Assembly (NCBI GenBank): GCA_004554395.1
Contig: SFMP01000207.1
Coordinates: 1 to 39,943, forward strand
Origin: Myxococcales bacterium
GTDB lineage: Bacteria > Myxococcota_A > Bradymonadia > UBA4248
Length of the DNA: 39,943 nucleotides
Direction: 5' to 3'
Shown: piece after piece, positions 30,596 through 39,194 of the stretch
How the letters are laid out: the number at the start of each line of letters is the position of its first letter
Position numbering within the stretch: position 1 is the stretch's first letter
Notes under the pieces: generated by a model
The model's input: the letters and a program-made list of their open reading frames with translations, nothing else
The model's database searches: none
Told to the model about the DNA's origin: nothing
Program-made: the position numbers and the translations under genes

Positions 30596-32227
30596 ATGGC
30601 AAAAGAAATCATCTACAACGAAGCAGCTCGTCAAAAATTGCTCCACGGCGTCGAAATGTTGGCGCATACGGTCAAAACGACGCTCGGACCTAAGGGGCGC
30701 AATGTCGTCATCGAGAAGGCGTATGGCAGCCCAAAAGTGACGAAAGACGGCGTTAGCGTTGCCAAGGAGGTCGAGATTAAGGACGTTGCCGACAATTTGG
30801 GTGCCCAAATGGTGCGCGAAGTGGCGTCGAAGACGGCCGATGTGGCGGGCGACGGCACGACGACGGCGACGGTGCTCGCCGAGGCGATTTACCGCGAAGG
30901 TATCCGCTATGTGACGGCTGGGCACAACCCGATGGCCCTCAAACGCGGCATCGACAAAGGCGTGGCGAAAGTCGTGAAATTTATCGAGGCCAATGCTCGC
31001 CAAACGCGCGACCCGAAAGAAATTCGCCAAGTGGCGACGCTGAGCGCCAATGGCGATACGATCGTCGGTGACCTCATCGCCGAGGCGATGGAAAAAGTTG
31101 GTCATCACGGCGTCATCACGGTCGAAGAGGCCAAGGGCATGGAGACGGTGCTCGAAATCGTCGAGGGGATGGAATTCGATCGCGGCTATTTGTCGCCCTA
31201 TTTCGTGACCGATTCCGAGCGCATGACGTGCGTTTTGGATGATCCGTATATTTTGCTCGTCGACAAGAAGATTTCGACGATGAAAGACCTCGTTCCCGTT
31301 CTCGAAGAAGTTTTGCGATCCAATAAGCCGCTTCTCATCGTCGCCGAAGACGTCGAAAGTGAGGCGTTGGCGACGCTCGTCGTGAACCGACTCCGCGGTA
31401 CGCTCAAAGTCGCCGCCGTGAAGGCGCCTGGGTTTGGCGACCGACGCAAAGCCATGTTGCAAGATATCGCCGTTTTGACGGGCGCGGAAGTCGTCAGCGA
31501 AGACCTCGGCATGAAACTCGATGCGACGAAACTCGCGCAACTCGGATCGGCACGACAAGTCACGATTTCGAAAGATTCGACCGTTATCGTCGATGGAAAG
31601 GGGCAAAATGAGGCGATTAAAGCCCGTTGTGCGCAAATCCAGAAGCAAATCGACGACGCCAAGAGCGACTACGACCGCGAAAAACTCCAAGAACGACTCG
31701 CCAAATTGAGTGGCGGCGTTGCGGTACTCAAGATCGGAGCCGCCACCGAAGCCGAGATGAAAGAGCGCAAAGATCGCGTCGACGACGCCATGCATGCCAC
31801 GCGCGCGGCGTTCGAAGAAGGCGTCATTCCCGGCGGTGGCACAGCCCTTTTGCGAGCTGTATCGGCACTCGACGACGTCGATTGCGACGCCAGCGAGGCA
31901 TTTGGCGTAGGCATTTTGCGCCGGGCACTCGAAGAACCGTGCCGCCAAATCGCCAAGAATGCTGGTGCCGAACCCAGCGTCGTCGTCGATAAAGTTCGTG
32001 CCAACGACAAATTCACGTTCGGTTACAATGCCGCAAACGACACCTATACCGACCTCGTCGCCGAAGGCATCATCGATCCTGCCAAAGTTGCCCGCGTCGC
32101 CCTCACCAATGCGGCATCGATCGCCGGGCTTTTGCTCACGACCGAAGCGATAATCATCGACAAGCCAAAGAGCGATAAGAAAGACGGCTGTGGCTGCGGT
32201 TGTGGTCACTGCGATTGCGACGATTAA
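30596..32227 (+). CDS. groL: Chaperonin GroEL with Cys-rich C-terminal tail
   Basis: 543-residue subunit of the folding chamber. Family segments: TLGPKGRNVVIEKAYGSPKV, TKDGVSVAKEVEIKD, ADVAGDGTTTATVLAEAIY (ATP site), EGMEFDRGYLSPYFVTD, VAAVKAPGFGDRRKAML, EEGVIPGGGTALLRA, NAASIAGLLLTTEAII. Instead of the usual Gly-Met repeat tail it ends KKDGCGCGCGHCDCDD, with six Cys and one His in the last 14 residues, projecting into the folding cavity. GAGAG lies eight bases or so before the ATG. It is expected to share GroES encoded upstream, although the separation allows separate control. A large frame on the opposite strand is a codon-bias shadow. Confidence 0.97.
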   Translation: MAKEIIYNEAARQKLLHGVEMLAHTVKTTLGPKGRNVVIEKAYGSPKVTKDGVSVAKEVEIKDVADNLGAQMVREVASKTADVAGDGTTTATVLAEAIYREGIRYVTAGHNPMALKRGIDKGVAKVVKFIEANARQTRDPKEIRQVATLSANGDTIVGDLIAEAMEKVGHHGVITVEEAKGMETVLEIVEGMEFDRGYLSPYFVTDSERMTCVLDDPYILLVDKKISTMKDLVPVLEEVLRSNKPLLIVAEDVESEALATLVVNRLRGTLKVAAVKAPGFGDRRKAMLQDIAVLTGAEVVSEDLGMKLDATKLAQLGSARQVTISKDSTVIVDGKGQNEAIKARCAQIQKQIDDAKSDYDREKLQERLAKLSGGVAVLKIGAATEAEMKERKDRVDDAMHATRAAFEEGVIPGGGTALLRAVSALDDVDCDASEAFGVGILRRALEEPCRQIAKNAGAEPSVVVDKVRANDKFTFGYNAANDTYTDLVAEGIIDPAKVARVALTNAASIAGLLLTTEAIIIDKPKSDKKDGCGCGCGHCDCDD

Positions 32228-32269
32228 TCGGGCTCATGCCGATATCGCGCATGACCCATCGATTGTGTT

Positions 32270-32289
32270 GCCCCAACGTGCGTTGGGGC
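32270..32289 (+). terminator. Hairpin after groEL
   Basis: GCCCCAAC-GTGC-GTTGGGGC, eight perfect pairs, 42 bp after the groEL stop. There is no T tract, so termination may need Rho or be partial. Confidence 0.6.
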
Positions 32290-32741
32290 GCACCCAAGAG
32301 GCTTCCAGAAGTGACGGCTATGTGTCGCCGCACGAGCGATTGCGCATCGTTTGGGTTCAACGTCGTCGAAGCCGAGGACGTGGTCGAGCATTTGCGATGC
32401 TTCGCAACACGAAAAGTCATGCATCATTATGCCTATAAATAATCGGCACGCCACAACAATTCTCCCGAATGGCAGTTCTAGATCTCGATGTTATAGAACG
32501 CATGATGCGAATCGGTAGCCAAAACATCGAAACGAACAGAATGCCCAAATGGGTTGGCGATTTTCTGTAGGAGCGGGCAATTTTCGAAAAACTGTTCAAA
32601 AAATTATCGATACGTGCATTTTTTTGCGGTGGTCGATTGCGAACGCGAATCTTTTGAAAAAAGCGATTTTGTCGGAGCGCAATATCGTTTAGCTTGCACA
32701 GAGGGCGTGCTATTTATGGTGTGCCCATGCGATAGAGGGAA
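32290..32741 (+). other. Intergenic stretch without a recognisable gene
   Basis: About 450 bp between the groEL hairpin and the antiporter gene. Short frames exist (for example 32554-32757) but show no family resemblance or ribosome-binding site. Nothing else identified. Confidence 0.5.
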
Positions 32742-34814
32742 ATGGCATCGACTATGACGGGAATTTACGAACATTTATCAGAGCTTTTCGCGCTCCCATT
32801 GACGAAGAACGTCGCGCTTTTTTCGGTAATGCTCGGGGTGATATTAATCGTTCCGCTTTTGACGCAGAAATTGCGCATTCCGCACGTCATTGGGCTGATA
32901 TTGTGCGGCGTTGCGATGGGACCGCATGCGCTCGGCATCATCGACAACTCTGGGGCGATTAGCTTATTTTCGACGATCGGCATTTTATACATCATGTTCA
33001 CGGCAGGTCTCGAGCTCGATCTCAACCAATTCAAGCTCAATCGAAATCGGAGTTTTGCATTTGGTTTTTTGACGTGGGCAGTCCCCTTGACGATCATATT
33101 TCCGATTTGTCATTTCGGATACGGATTAGGAGCCCTGGAGAGCTTCTTAGTCGGTAGCATGTTTGGAACGCATACGCTCATAGCGTATCCGGCGGTGAGT
33201 CGCATGGGCGTGGCGGTCGATCCGTGCGTTGCCGTCTCGGTCGGTGGCACAATACTCGTCGATGCCGGTGTACTCATCCTATTAGCTGTCATACTGGGGC
33301 TTGCCTCGGGGAATTTATCGGCGGCATTTTGGATCGAGCTCATCGCTTCGCTCGCCATCTTCTCGCTCGTCATGTTCTTCGTCGTGCCACGAATTGCCGT
33401 CTGGTTCTTTGCCCATTGGCACCGCGAGAACTATTTGCGCTATATATTCGTACTCTTCATGGTTTTTGTTTCGGCGCTTTTGGCCGAAATTGCGGGGCTC
33501 GAAGGGATCGTCGGGGCATTTTTAGCCGGTCTCGTTCTCAATCGCATGATCCCGAAGAATTCGCAGCTCATGCACCAAGTCGAATTCGTGGGCAATGTGC
33601 TATTTATCCCGATTTTTTTGGTCACCGTTGGGATGCTCGTCGACTTAGGCGTCGTCTTCGATGGTCCGCGCACGGCGATTTTGGCTGCTGTCTTATCGAT
33701 ATCGGCCATCGCCGGTAAATTTGGCGCCGCATGGATTGCGCAAAAATGGTTCCGCTATACGAAAGCCCAACGCAATACGATGTTTGGCCTTTCGGTCGCG
33801 CGCGTTGCCGCGACTTTAGCCATCGTACTCGTCGCTCATCGAGCCGAGCTCATCGACGATTCGTTCCTAAATGCAGCCATCGTCCTCATCCTCGTGACGT
33901 GTATCGTGGCGAGTTTTGTCACCGAATCGGCAGCACAACAACTCGCTCTCGAACGATCGCAAGCCTATGCAAACGGAACCCACGAAAGCGAACACGCCTA
34001 TGCGAATGTCCTCGTACCGATTGCCAACCCAGAACACGCACACGATTTGTTGGAATTTGCAGAAATATTACACGGCAACGATTCGGCATCGCGCGTGACG
34101 ATGTTGTCGGTGATTCCCGATTCATCGTGCGCCGAGACGAATATCCACGCCATTCGTCAAGACATCGTCAAGGCGTTTAAAGACAAACTCAATCCACGCA
34201 AACACCAGATATCGACGGTCATCGATCCGAATATCTCCGATGGCATCGCTCGAGCCGCGCGCGAGCATACGGCTTCGGCACTCGTCTTGGGTTGGCCCAT
34301 GACGGGATTGAGCGATATCATCATTGGCGAGAAGTGGAAAGCCGTCATTCACGACGTCGATCGCCTGGTGATATGGTGCGATTTGCCGATGAATGCGGCA
34401 AAAACGACGCGTTTGACCATCTTTACACTCCCCCATGCCGAGCGCGAATGCGGATTCGACGGCTGGTTCGACATGATCTTAAAAATCGCCGAACACTACA
34501 CGCTCAAAATCGTCCACATTGGGACCGAAGAAGTCTCCCAAGCCATGCGCACGCGACGCGACTTTTTGCAAAAATCGATTCCCATCGAAAACGCGAGCAG
34601 TGCCCCGATCGATGACGAACAAGTCAAATCGATCGTCAAGCCAGAAGATTGGATCGTCTTCATTTCGGCGCGTAAAAACACGTTCTGTCACATGTCGATA
34701 TGCGAAAAGATCCCAGAATACTTGTCGAAACACTTTAAATCGCAAAACAAATTGTTGATCTACCCGTCGCAACCGGCATCGTGCGCAGAAATCGACGAAT
34801 TTGGCGTCGTCTAG
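32742..34814 (+). CDS. CPA2-family cation/proton antiporter with cytoplasmic USP-like domain
   Basis: 690 residues. The first ~410 form a 12-13-helix monovalent cation/proton antiporter (KefB/GerN-like): VILIVPLLTQKLRIPHVIGLILCG, FSTIGILYIMFTAGLELDL, SVGGTILVDAGVLILLAVILG and EIAGLEGIVGAFLAGLVLNRMIP, with helix-break and Asp/Glu positions typical of the family. Residues ~430-680 are soluble and resemble one or two universal-stress-protein units (YANVLVPIANPEHAHDLLEFA, HTASALVLGWPMTGLSDIIIG). No TrkA-N domain is seen. The start is uncertain: the ATG at 32742 has GAGG only about four bases away, and the ATG at 32754 lacks a well-placed site. It likely moves K+ or Na+ against protons across the inner membrane. 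Confidence 0.88.
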   Translation: MASTMTGIYEHLSELFALPLTKNVALFSVMLGVILIVPLLTQKLRIPHVIGLILCGVAMGPHALGIIDNSGAISLFSTIGILYIMFTAGLELDLNQFKLNRNRSFAFGFLTWAVPLTIIFPICHFGYGLGALESFLVGSMFGTHTLIAYPAVSRMGVAVDPCVAVSVGGTILVDAGVLILLAVILGLASGNLSAAFWIELIASLAIFSLVMFFVVPRIAVWFFAHWHRENYLRYIFVLFMVFVSALLAEIAGLEGIVGAFLAGLVLNRMIPKNSQLMHQVEFVGNVLFIPIFLVTVGMLVDLGVVFDGPRTAILAAVLSISAIAGKFGAAWIAQKWFRYTKAQRNTMFGLSVARVAATLAIVLVAHRAELIDDSFLNAAIVLILVTCIVASFVTESAAQQLALERSQAYANGTHESEHAYANVLVPIANPEHAHDLLEFAEILHGNDSASRVTMLSVIPDSSCAETNIHAIRQDIVKAFKDKLNPRKHQISTVIDPNISDGIARAAREHTASALVLGWPMTGLSDIIIGEKWKAVIHDVDRLVIWCDLPMNAAKTTRLTIFTLPHAERECGFDGWFDMILKIAEHYTLKIVHIGTEEVSQAMRTRRDFLQKSIPIENASSAPIDDEQVKSIVKPEDWIVFISARKNTFCHMSICEKIPEYLSKHFKSQNKLLIYPSQPASCAEIDEFGVV

Positions 34815-34868
34815 ACAAACATCGTGCGCTTGCGCCACTTTGCGCCGCAGACGCACGATTTCAAATCG

Positions 34869-34897
34869 TTGACACTTTATCATGCTTGGCATATGAT
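34869..34897 (+). promoter_or_regulatory. Strong sigma-70 promoter of the lipoprotein gene at 34988
   Basis: Perfect TTGACA (34869-34874), 17-base spacer, TATGAT (34892-34897). The -35 and spacer contain GACACTTTATCATGCTT, repeated with two changes at 34920-34936, a possible regulator site pair 49 bp apart. A GCGGAT/ATCCGC hairpin (34948-34965) lies in the leader. Confidence 0.85.
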
Positions 34898-34987
34898 TCA
34901 TCGCCTGTAATGTGGCTTCGACACGTTATCATGTTTTATTCGCAATGGCGGATAATTTCATCCGCATCAATCGCATGGAGAGTAATG

Positions 34988-36766
34988 ATGAATTATCGTA
35001 CTATCGCAACGGGACTTTTGGCTGCATCACTTTGCCTTGGTCTTCCGGCGTGCAAAAAATCCGAGCCTGCCGATGGTGGCGCGACAACGGCACAATCCCT
35101 TCTCAACACTCAAATGAACGATCCGAAATGGGCAAAATCCGAAGTCAATGGATTGCTCAAGTACGTCCCAGCCGATGCACCATTTGTCATGGCGTCGACG
35201 CGCGAAATGAATGCAGATTCGCCTTTTATCAAAGATTTATTCAAGCGCACGGAAAAATCAATAACGAGTCTCGACAACGCCAAAGCGCTCTTAGACAAAC
35301 TCGCCGACAAAGACTCCGATGTAAAGATGCTTTCCGAAATGTCTACATTGTTTAAGACGCTGATGCCGCTCTATACGGATTACGCCAAGAATGCCCCAGA
35401 ATTTGGGCTCCACCCGCTCATAGACGATTCGGTCATGTATTTGGATGACGCAAATTTGGTAGTCAAAGCCTCGATCGCCAATCGCGATAAATTCAAAGCC
35501 AAATCGATCGAAATCATCAAAGCAGTCCTCAACATTAGCAAAGCAGGCGATATCATCGCTGTCGAAACTAATTCCGACTACAGAACGACGTTCTCGCTCA
35601 AAGACAACGCCGATAGCACAGTGGCACAAGCTAAGATCATCGTCGATTATGGCGTCGAGGCCGTGACGGCTATCATCCCACTCGATCCCAATGGCGAAGT
35701 AGACGTCGATCGAATCGTCAAGCCAGCCGATAATCCGCTCACGAAAGAGAAATTGGGCAAAATCGATTCGAGCGTCGTCGGCATCGGATACGTCGATAAC
35801 GTCATCGCCTTCAAAAAGATACTCTCGGCGCCGACGACGCGCGAATTGATCGACGAATTGTTCGATATGAATATGACCGCCGAATGTGGCGAAGAAGCAT
35901 CGGAACTCGTCGCCAAGTATCCGCGCATCGATTTCACCTATCGCGTCGTCAACGATAAAGAAATTCACCTCGATTCGACGCTCGTCGTGAGCGATAAACA
36001 AGAACTCAAAAACATCCAAGCCCTCCATGCCAGCTATCGCGACATGTCCGACGACAAATCGATCATGGGCTTGAATCTCAACTTCGATCTGGGCAAAGCT
36101 CTCGATTTAACGGTCGCCAAACTCGCCGATATATCGACGAAAGAATACAAATGCAAAGCATTTAACGAATTGAAAACAGATTTGAGTGAAACGCTCATCG
36201 CCCTTCAATCGCCCGAAATGGCAGTCGTTAAAAATGTGACATCGAAGATTACAGGCGTCAACTTTGCATTGAATAAAATCGACCTTAGCAAGCTCGATGC
36301 AGATAAGATCGACTTTGAAGCTGCCTTCGATTTGGGTGGCAACGACATCGGTAGCGTTTTATCGTTGGCGAAGCCTTTTATGGTCAAAGCTTTCCCCCAA
36401 CTCCTCGCACTTACGCCCAATGCCGATGCCCCAATCGAAATCGACCTCAGCGAAATCATTTCAAATCAAAAAGTCAACGTCTATCTCACCGACACCGATT
36501 TCATCGTTGCTACGCCTAACTACGATATCAGAGCTTTGGCCAAGAAATCGCCCAAATCCGACAAGACGTTTATCGCCTATGAACTCAACATGGACTTCTC
36601 TAAACAACTCATGAGCACTGCCGCTTCGAGTCTCACCGACGATGAATCTAAACTATTCATGAATTCAGTCTCAGCTATATATGATGAATTTGCCGGCACA
36701 ATGAAAATGTCAATCGGCACAAATGACAACGGCATTACATATAATACGACGTTTATATTGAAATAA
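34988..36766 (+). CDS. Lipoprotein of unknown function
   Basis: 592 residues. The signal MNYRTIATGLLAASLCLGLPAC puts the lipid-bound cysteine at C22, followed by KKSEPADGGATTAQ as tether. GGAG is seven bases before the ATG at 34988; the open frame back to 34781 overlaps the antiporter and has no signal at its start. The mature protein alternates helical and beta-rich parts (FVMASTREMNADSPFIKDLF, SVMYLDDANLVVKASIANRDK, VSDKQELKNIQALHASYRD, ITGVNFALNKIDLSKLDADK) and ends in a beta-like MKMSIGTNDNGITYNTTFILK. The pattern, predicted two similar halves, suggests a periplasmic or surface sensor/binding protein. No family recognised. It has its own promoter and terminator. Confidence 0.8.
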   Translation: MNYRTIATGLLAASLCLGLPACKKSEPADGGATTAQSLLNTQMNDPKWAKSEVNGLLKYVPADAPFVMASTREMNADSPFIKDLFKRTEKSITSLDNAKALLDKLADKDSDVKMLSEMSTLFKTLMPLYTDYAKNAPEFGLHPLIDDSVMYLDDANLVVKASIANRDKFKAKSIEIIKAVLNISKAGDIIAVETNSDYRTTFSLKDNADSTVAQAKIIVDYGVEAVTAIIPLDPNGEVDVDRIVKPADNPLTKEKLGKIDSSVVGIGYVDNVIAFKKILSAPTTRELIDELFDMNMTAECGEEASELVAKYPRIDFTYRVVNDKEIHLDSTLVVSDKQELKNIQALHASYRDMSDDKSIMGLNLNFDLGKALDLTVAKLADISTKEYKCKAFNELKTDLSETLIALQSPEMAVVKNVTSKITGVNFALNKIDLSKLDADKIDFEAAFDLGGNDIGSVLSLAKPFMVKAFPQLLALTPNADAPIEIDLSEIISNQKVNVYLTDTDFIVATPNYDIRALAKKSPKSDKTFIAYELNMDFSKQLMSTAASSLTDDESKLFMNSVSAIYDEFAGTMKMSIGTNDNGITYNTTFILK

Positions 36767-36793
36767 TACATATCAAATAAACCAAACATCATA

Positions 36794-36826
36794 TATGCGG
36801 CGGATAAATCCGCCGCATACTTTTTT
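36794..36826 (+). terminator. Intrinsic terminator abutting the next start codon
   Basis: TATGCGGCGGAT and ATCCGCCGCATA pair perfectly (twelve pairs, tiny loop) and are followed by C and six T. It ends the lipoprotein transcript. The ATG of the next gene begins at the base after the T run. Confidence 0.92.
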
Positions 36827-37897
36827 ATGCATATCAATTCCAAATCATTATTCAAAGTTGCCATTGGCGCGTTTATCTTTTTCGACATTAGCCTTTTGGC
36901 CTATGCAGCTTATGTCTATGGCACGAATCGCCGAATTGGCGACCAAACGCTACCGCGTCCAAATACGGCATCATTCCCGCCGATTCCGAAAGGCAAATCC
37001 ATACGCATTGCCACGTGGAATACGGGGTATGGCGCCTATAGCAACGATTATACGTTTTTCATGGATGGTGGCAAGGAATCACGCGCTCGCAGTGTAGCAG
37101 AAGTCGAAAAACACATTGCAGGGATTGCCCTAGTACTCGAAGACGAGCGCGTCGATATCGCCCTATTGCAAGAAGTCGATACCGACGGCGACCGTAGCTG
37201 TCACGTCGACGAATGGGCATATTATACAAAGCGGTTTTCATCATTCGACAACGTCTATGCGTCGAATTACGATTCGCCATATTTGTTTTGGCCCCCCACC
37301 GATCCCATTGGCAAGGCAAAGAGTGGCATAGGGATTTTGAGCCGTTATGCCATCGGGGAATCGCGTCGCGTATCGCTACCGATATCGGGCGGATTCAAAA
37401 AAGTCGTCGACCTCGATCGATGTTATACTGTTTCGACGTTTAGAACCGAATCGGGCAAGAATTTATATATCTATAACGTGCACCTCACGGCTTATGGCGG
37501 AGGCGACGATATCGCTCGTGCGCAAATCGCCATGCTCGCCCAAGATATCGGTTCGCGCCTTGCCCAAGGCGATGAAATCATCTGCGGTGGCGATTTTAAT
37601 CACGATCTGCCGACCGATTCTGTCGAACGGTTTAATGGCAAGACTAAAGCATTTGGATGGTGCAAGCCATTTTTGCACGATCTCTTGCCCGAGGGCGTTC
37701 GATATATCGCCCCACAAAATCCTAGCGTGGCGACGAGCCGTTTACTCGATAAACCCTATGTGAAAGGATCGTCATTCGTCGCAACGATCGACGGTTTCTT
37801 CGCCTCGTCGGGGATCGAAATATTGAATTGCCGACATATCAACGAAGAATTTCAAAACACCGATCACAATCCCGTCATTTTGGATTTTAAGATTTAA
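36827..37897 (+). CDS. Membrane-anchored endonuclease/exonuclease/phosphatase-family protein
   Basis: 356 residues. One N-terminal helix (~8-31, KVAIGAFIFFDISLLAYAAY) anchors an EEP-fold domain: IATWNTGYG (~61), ALLQEVDTD with the metal glutamate, GIGILSRYAI, YIYNVHLTAYGG, ICGGDFNHDLP, FVATIDGFFAS and NTDHNPVILDFKI at the end. The H, D and N catalytic positions of DNase-I / sphingomyelinase-like enzymes are all present. The substrate could be a phospholipid headgroup, an inositol phosphate or nucleic acid; the membrane anchor favours the first two. The ATG has no room for a Shine-Dalgarno because the terminator T run ends just before it, and no alternative start keeps both the anchor and the first motif, so the RNA may be leaderless or poorly translated. 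Confidence 0.86.
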   Translation: MHINSKSLFKVAIGAFIFFDISLLAYAAYVYGTNRRIGDQTLPRPNTASFPPIPKGKSIRIATWNTGYGAYSNDYTFFMDGGKESRARSVAEVEKHIAGIALVLEDERVDIALLQEVDTDGDRSCHVDEWAYYTKRFSSFDNVYASNYDSPYLFWPPTDPIGKAKSGIGILSRYAIGESRRVSLPISGGFKKVVDLDRCYTVSTFRTESGKNLYIYNVHLTAYGGGDDIARAQIAMLAQDIGSRLAQGDEIICGGDFNHDLPTDSVERFNGKTKAFGWCKPFLHDLLPEGVRYIAPQNPSVATSRLLDKPYVKGSSFVATIDGFFASSGIEILNCRHINEEFQNTDHNPVILDFKI

Positions 37898-37924
37898 TAT
37901 ATATAATTGTATATATTAAATCTT
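37889..37924. terminator. Long AT-rich hairpin overlapping the EEP gene stop codon
   Basis: AAGATTTAATATATA and TATATATTAAATCTT are perfectly complementary (15 pairs) around TAATTG. The left arm contains the TAA stop (37895-37897). Low GC makes it weaker than its length suggests. Confidence 0.6.
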
Positions 37925-37943
37925 GCGAGAGCCCCCCCTAACG

Positions 37944-38017
37944 AAAGCAAGCCCGCCCAAGGGGCGGACGTTGTTCGACAAAAGCACACCAGCCCAAGGG
38001 GCGGAGCGGATAAGGGA
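37944..38017. repeat. Two 37-bp direct repeats with a CCGCCC/GGGCGG core
   Basis: Units at 37944-37980 and 37981-38017 share AAAGCA and GCCCAAGGGGCGGA; the first can fold as CCGCCC-AAG-GGGCGG. They lie at the border between the normal-composition chromosome and the AT-rich Thoeris-like locus. Confidence 0.65.
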
Positions 38018-38057
38018 TAATTCAAAAACCATTGTCCGCACGTCTTCAAGCGGGAAC

Positions 38058-38094
38058 AAGCCCACGTCATCGGTACCTCCGTTGATGTGGGCTT
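38058..38094 (-). terminator. Terminator hairpin of the Thoeris-like operon
   Basis: AAGCCCACGTCA pairs with TGATGTGGGCTT (one G-T pair, twelve-pair stem). It is just beyond the stop of the last TIR gene (38098). The T tract is poor on both strands, so it may work bidirectionally with low efficiency. Confidence 0.7.
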
Positions 38095-38097
38095 ATC

Positions 38098-38607
38098 TTA
38101 TAGTCCTAAACTCTTGTATACATTATCAGTCCAGTACCTTTGTGTTCCCCTTTTCTCAGGGTCTTTTTGATACTGATAATGTAGATCTTCCCAGTTTTCC
38201 AGTGAGTACTGCATTATGCTCGAATTGAATGAACAACAAATGCATAATTGATTGTTTAACCACGTTGGCATACGTTCTGAATCCACGTCTCTTCTTCCGT
38301 TTATGTTTACAACAATAATCGGGAGATTCAGGTATAGCGCATGTTCGACTTCCCACTTGACAAAACGTGTGAGATACTTTGTTTTTTCTCCAAGCAAAAG
38401 AACAAATATCTTTGAATTTGCCATTCGAATTGCAAGTTGTCTCTTTATACTCTCCGTCATACTTGAATCTCTTGCGGTATTCAAATCATGAGCATCATAG
38501 AAATTAAAATATGTAGAATCCGATTGTTTCCATGCTTTCATTAAATTGTAGTACCGCATATCATTGTCGCCATCAAAGGCAACATAAGTTTTGTTTCTAT
38601 ACGCCAT
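38098..38607 (-). CDS. thsB: ThsB-like TIR-domain protein (second copy)
   Basis: 169 residues matching the ThsB / MTH538-type TIR family (Pfam TIR-like, former DUF1863). It begins MAYRNKTYVAFDGDNDMRYY, then FNFYDAHDLNTARD, IKRQLAIRMANSKIFVLLLGEKT, and the helix RFVKWEVEHAL with the candidate catalytic glutamates E86/E88, followed by PIIVVNING. In Thoeris, such TIRs use NAD+ to make a signal molecule when phage infects. The ATG at 38607 has GGAGG seven to eight bases upstream; a GTG one codon earlier is less likely. It is the last gene of the minus-strand set, 67 bp after the other TIR gene. Local AT content is clearly above that of the left part of the window, suggesting acquisition. Confidence 0.85.
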   Translation of the reverse strand: MAYRNKTYVAFDGDNDMRYYNLMKAWKQSDSTYFNFYDAHDLNTARDSSMTESIKRQLAIRMANSKIFVLLLGEKTKYLTRFVKWEVEHALYLNLPIIVVNINGRRDVDSERMPTWLNNQLCICCSFNSSIMQYSLENWEDLHYQYQKDPEKRGTQRYWTDNVYKSLGL

Positions 38608-38674
38608 CACAAGCCCTCCATTTCATTGATAATCATTATAGCGATTTAGCCGCTGCAAGCAAAGAAAAGGGAAT

Positions 38675-39193
38675 CTATGCGTTGAAGGCCTTCTTAACAG
38701 ATTGATAATCCCAGTAATACTTTCCGTCCTTATAATAGACCATAGAAGCATGTGTTCCCAAATTTCTAACCGCTTCGGGACATTTTGACTTGTTAACTAC
38801 GGTGTCATTATATAGGACTATTATTTTTATCCCAGCTTCTACAGCCTTATCACATTCATATTTTATGTAGCTACGGTAATCCACAGAGTAGCCCTTTGCA
38901 CAGGAATAATTGTGGCTGTTGTAACTTCCGCAATATTGACATCCGCCTTTAGTTACAGTGTTCGTATGATCTCCGACAATCAATACAAAGGTTTTAGATC
39001 CATCCATGCGATACTTCAAGGACGATTTGATTGAACAATAAAGGCTGTTGTCACTGGAAACCTGCAAATCATGTGCATCTGTAAATGAAAGGCTCCAGTA
39101 ATTGCTATCATTCCACTTATGAAGTTGGTCAACAGCGTCCCTATCGTGATCAAAATCCGCCGAAATATACGTTCTTGTTCTGTAAATCGCCAT
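38675..39193 (-). CDS. thsB: ThsB-like TIR-domain protein with Cys/His insertion (first copy)
   Basis: 172 residues, same family as the gene at 38098 but only moderately similar. It begins MAIYRTRTYISADFDHDRDA, then LSFTDAHDLQVSSDNSLY, IKSSLKYRMDGSKTFVLIVGDHT, and YRSYIKYECDKAVEAGIKIIVLYND with E113 as the candidate catalytic glutamate. Between the strand and that helix is an extra segment absent from the other copy, with C85-x2-C88-x5-H94-x3-C98, a possible small metal site. The start ATG (39193) is one base after the end of the ThsA-like frame (TGA T ATG), with GGGAGG inside that gene, so the two are translationally coupled. Confidence 0.85.
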   Translation of the reverse strand: MAIYRTRTYISADFDHDRDAVDQLHKWNDSNYWSLSFTDAHDLQVSSDNSLYCSIKSSLKYRMDGSKTFVLIVGDHTNTVTKGGCQYCGSYNSHNYSCAKGYSVDYRSYIKYECDKAVEAGIKIIVLYNDTVVNKSKCPEAVRNLGTHASMVYYKDGKYYWDYQSVKKAFNA

Positions 39194-39194
39194 A

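Noticed and set aside
30536..32209. 557-residue open frame antisense to groEL
   Set aside because: groEL on the plus strand is unmistakable; the antisense frame is a by-product of codon bias and has no family features.
32554..32757. 67-residue frame before the antiporter gene
   Set aside because: No similarity, no Shine-Dalgarno, and it overlaps the antiporter start.
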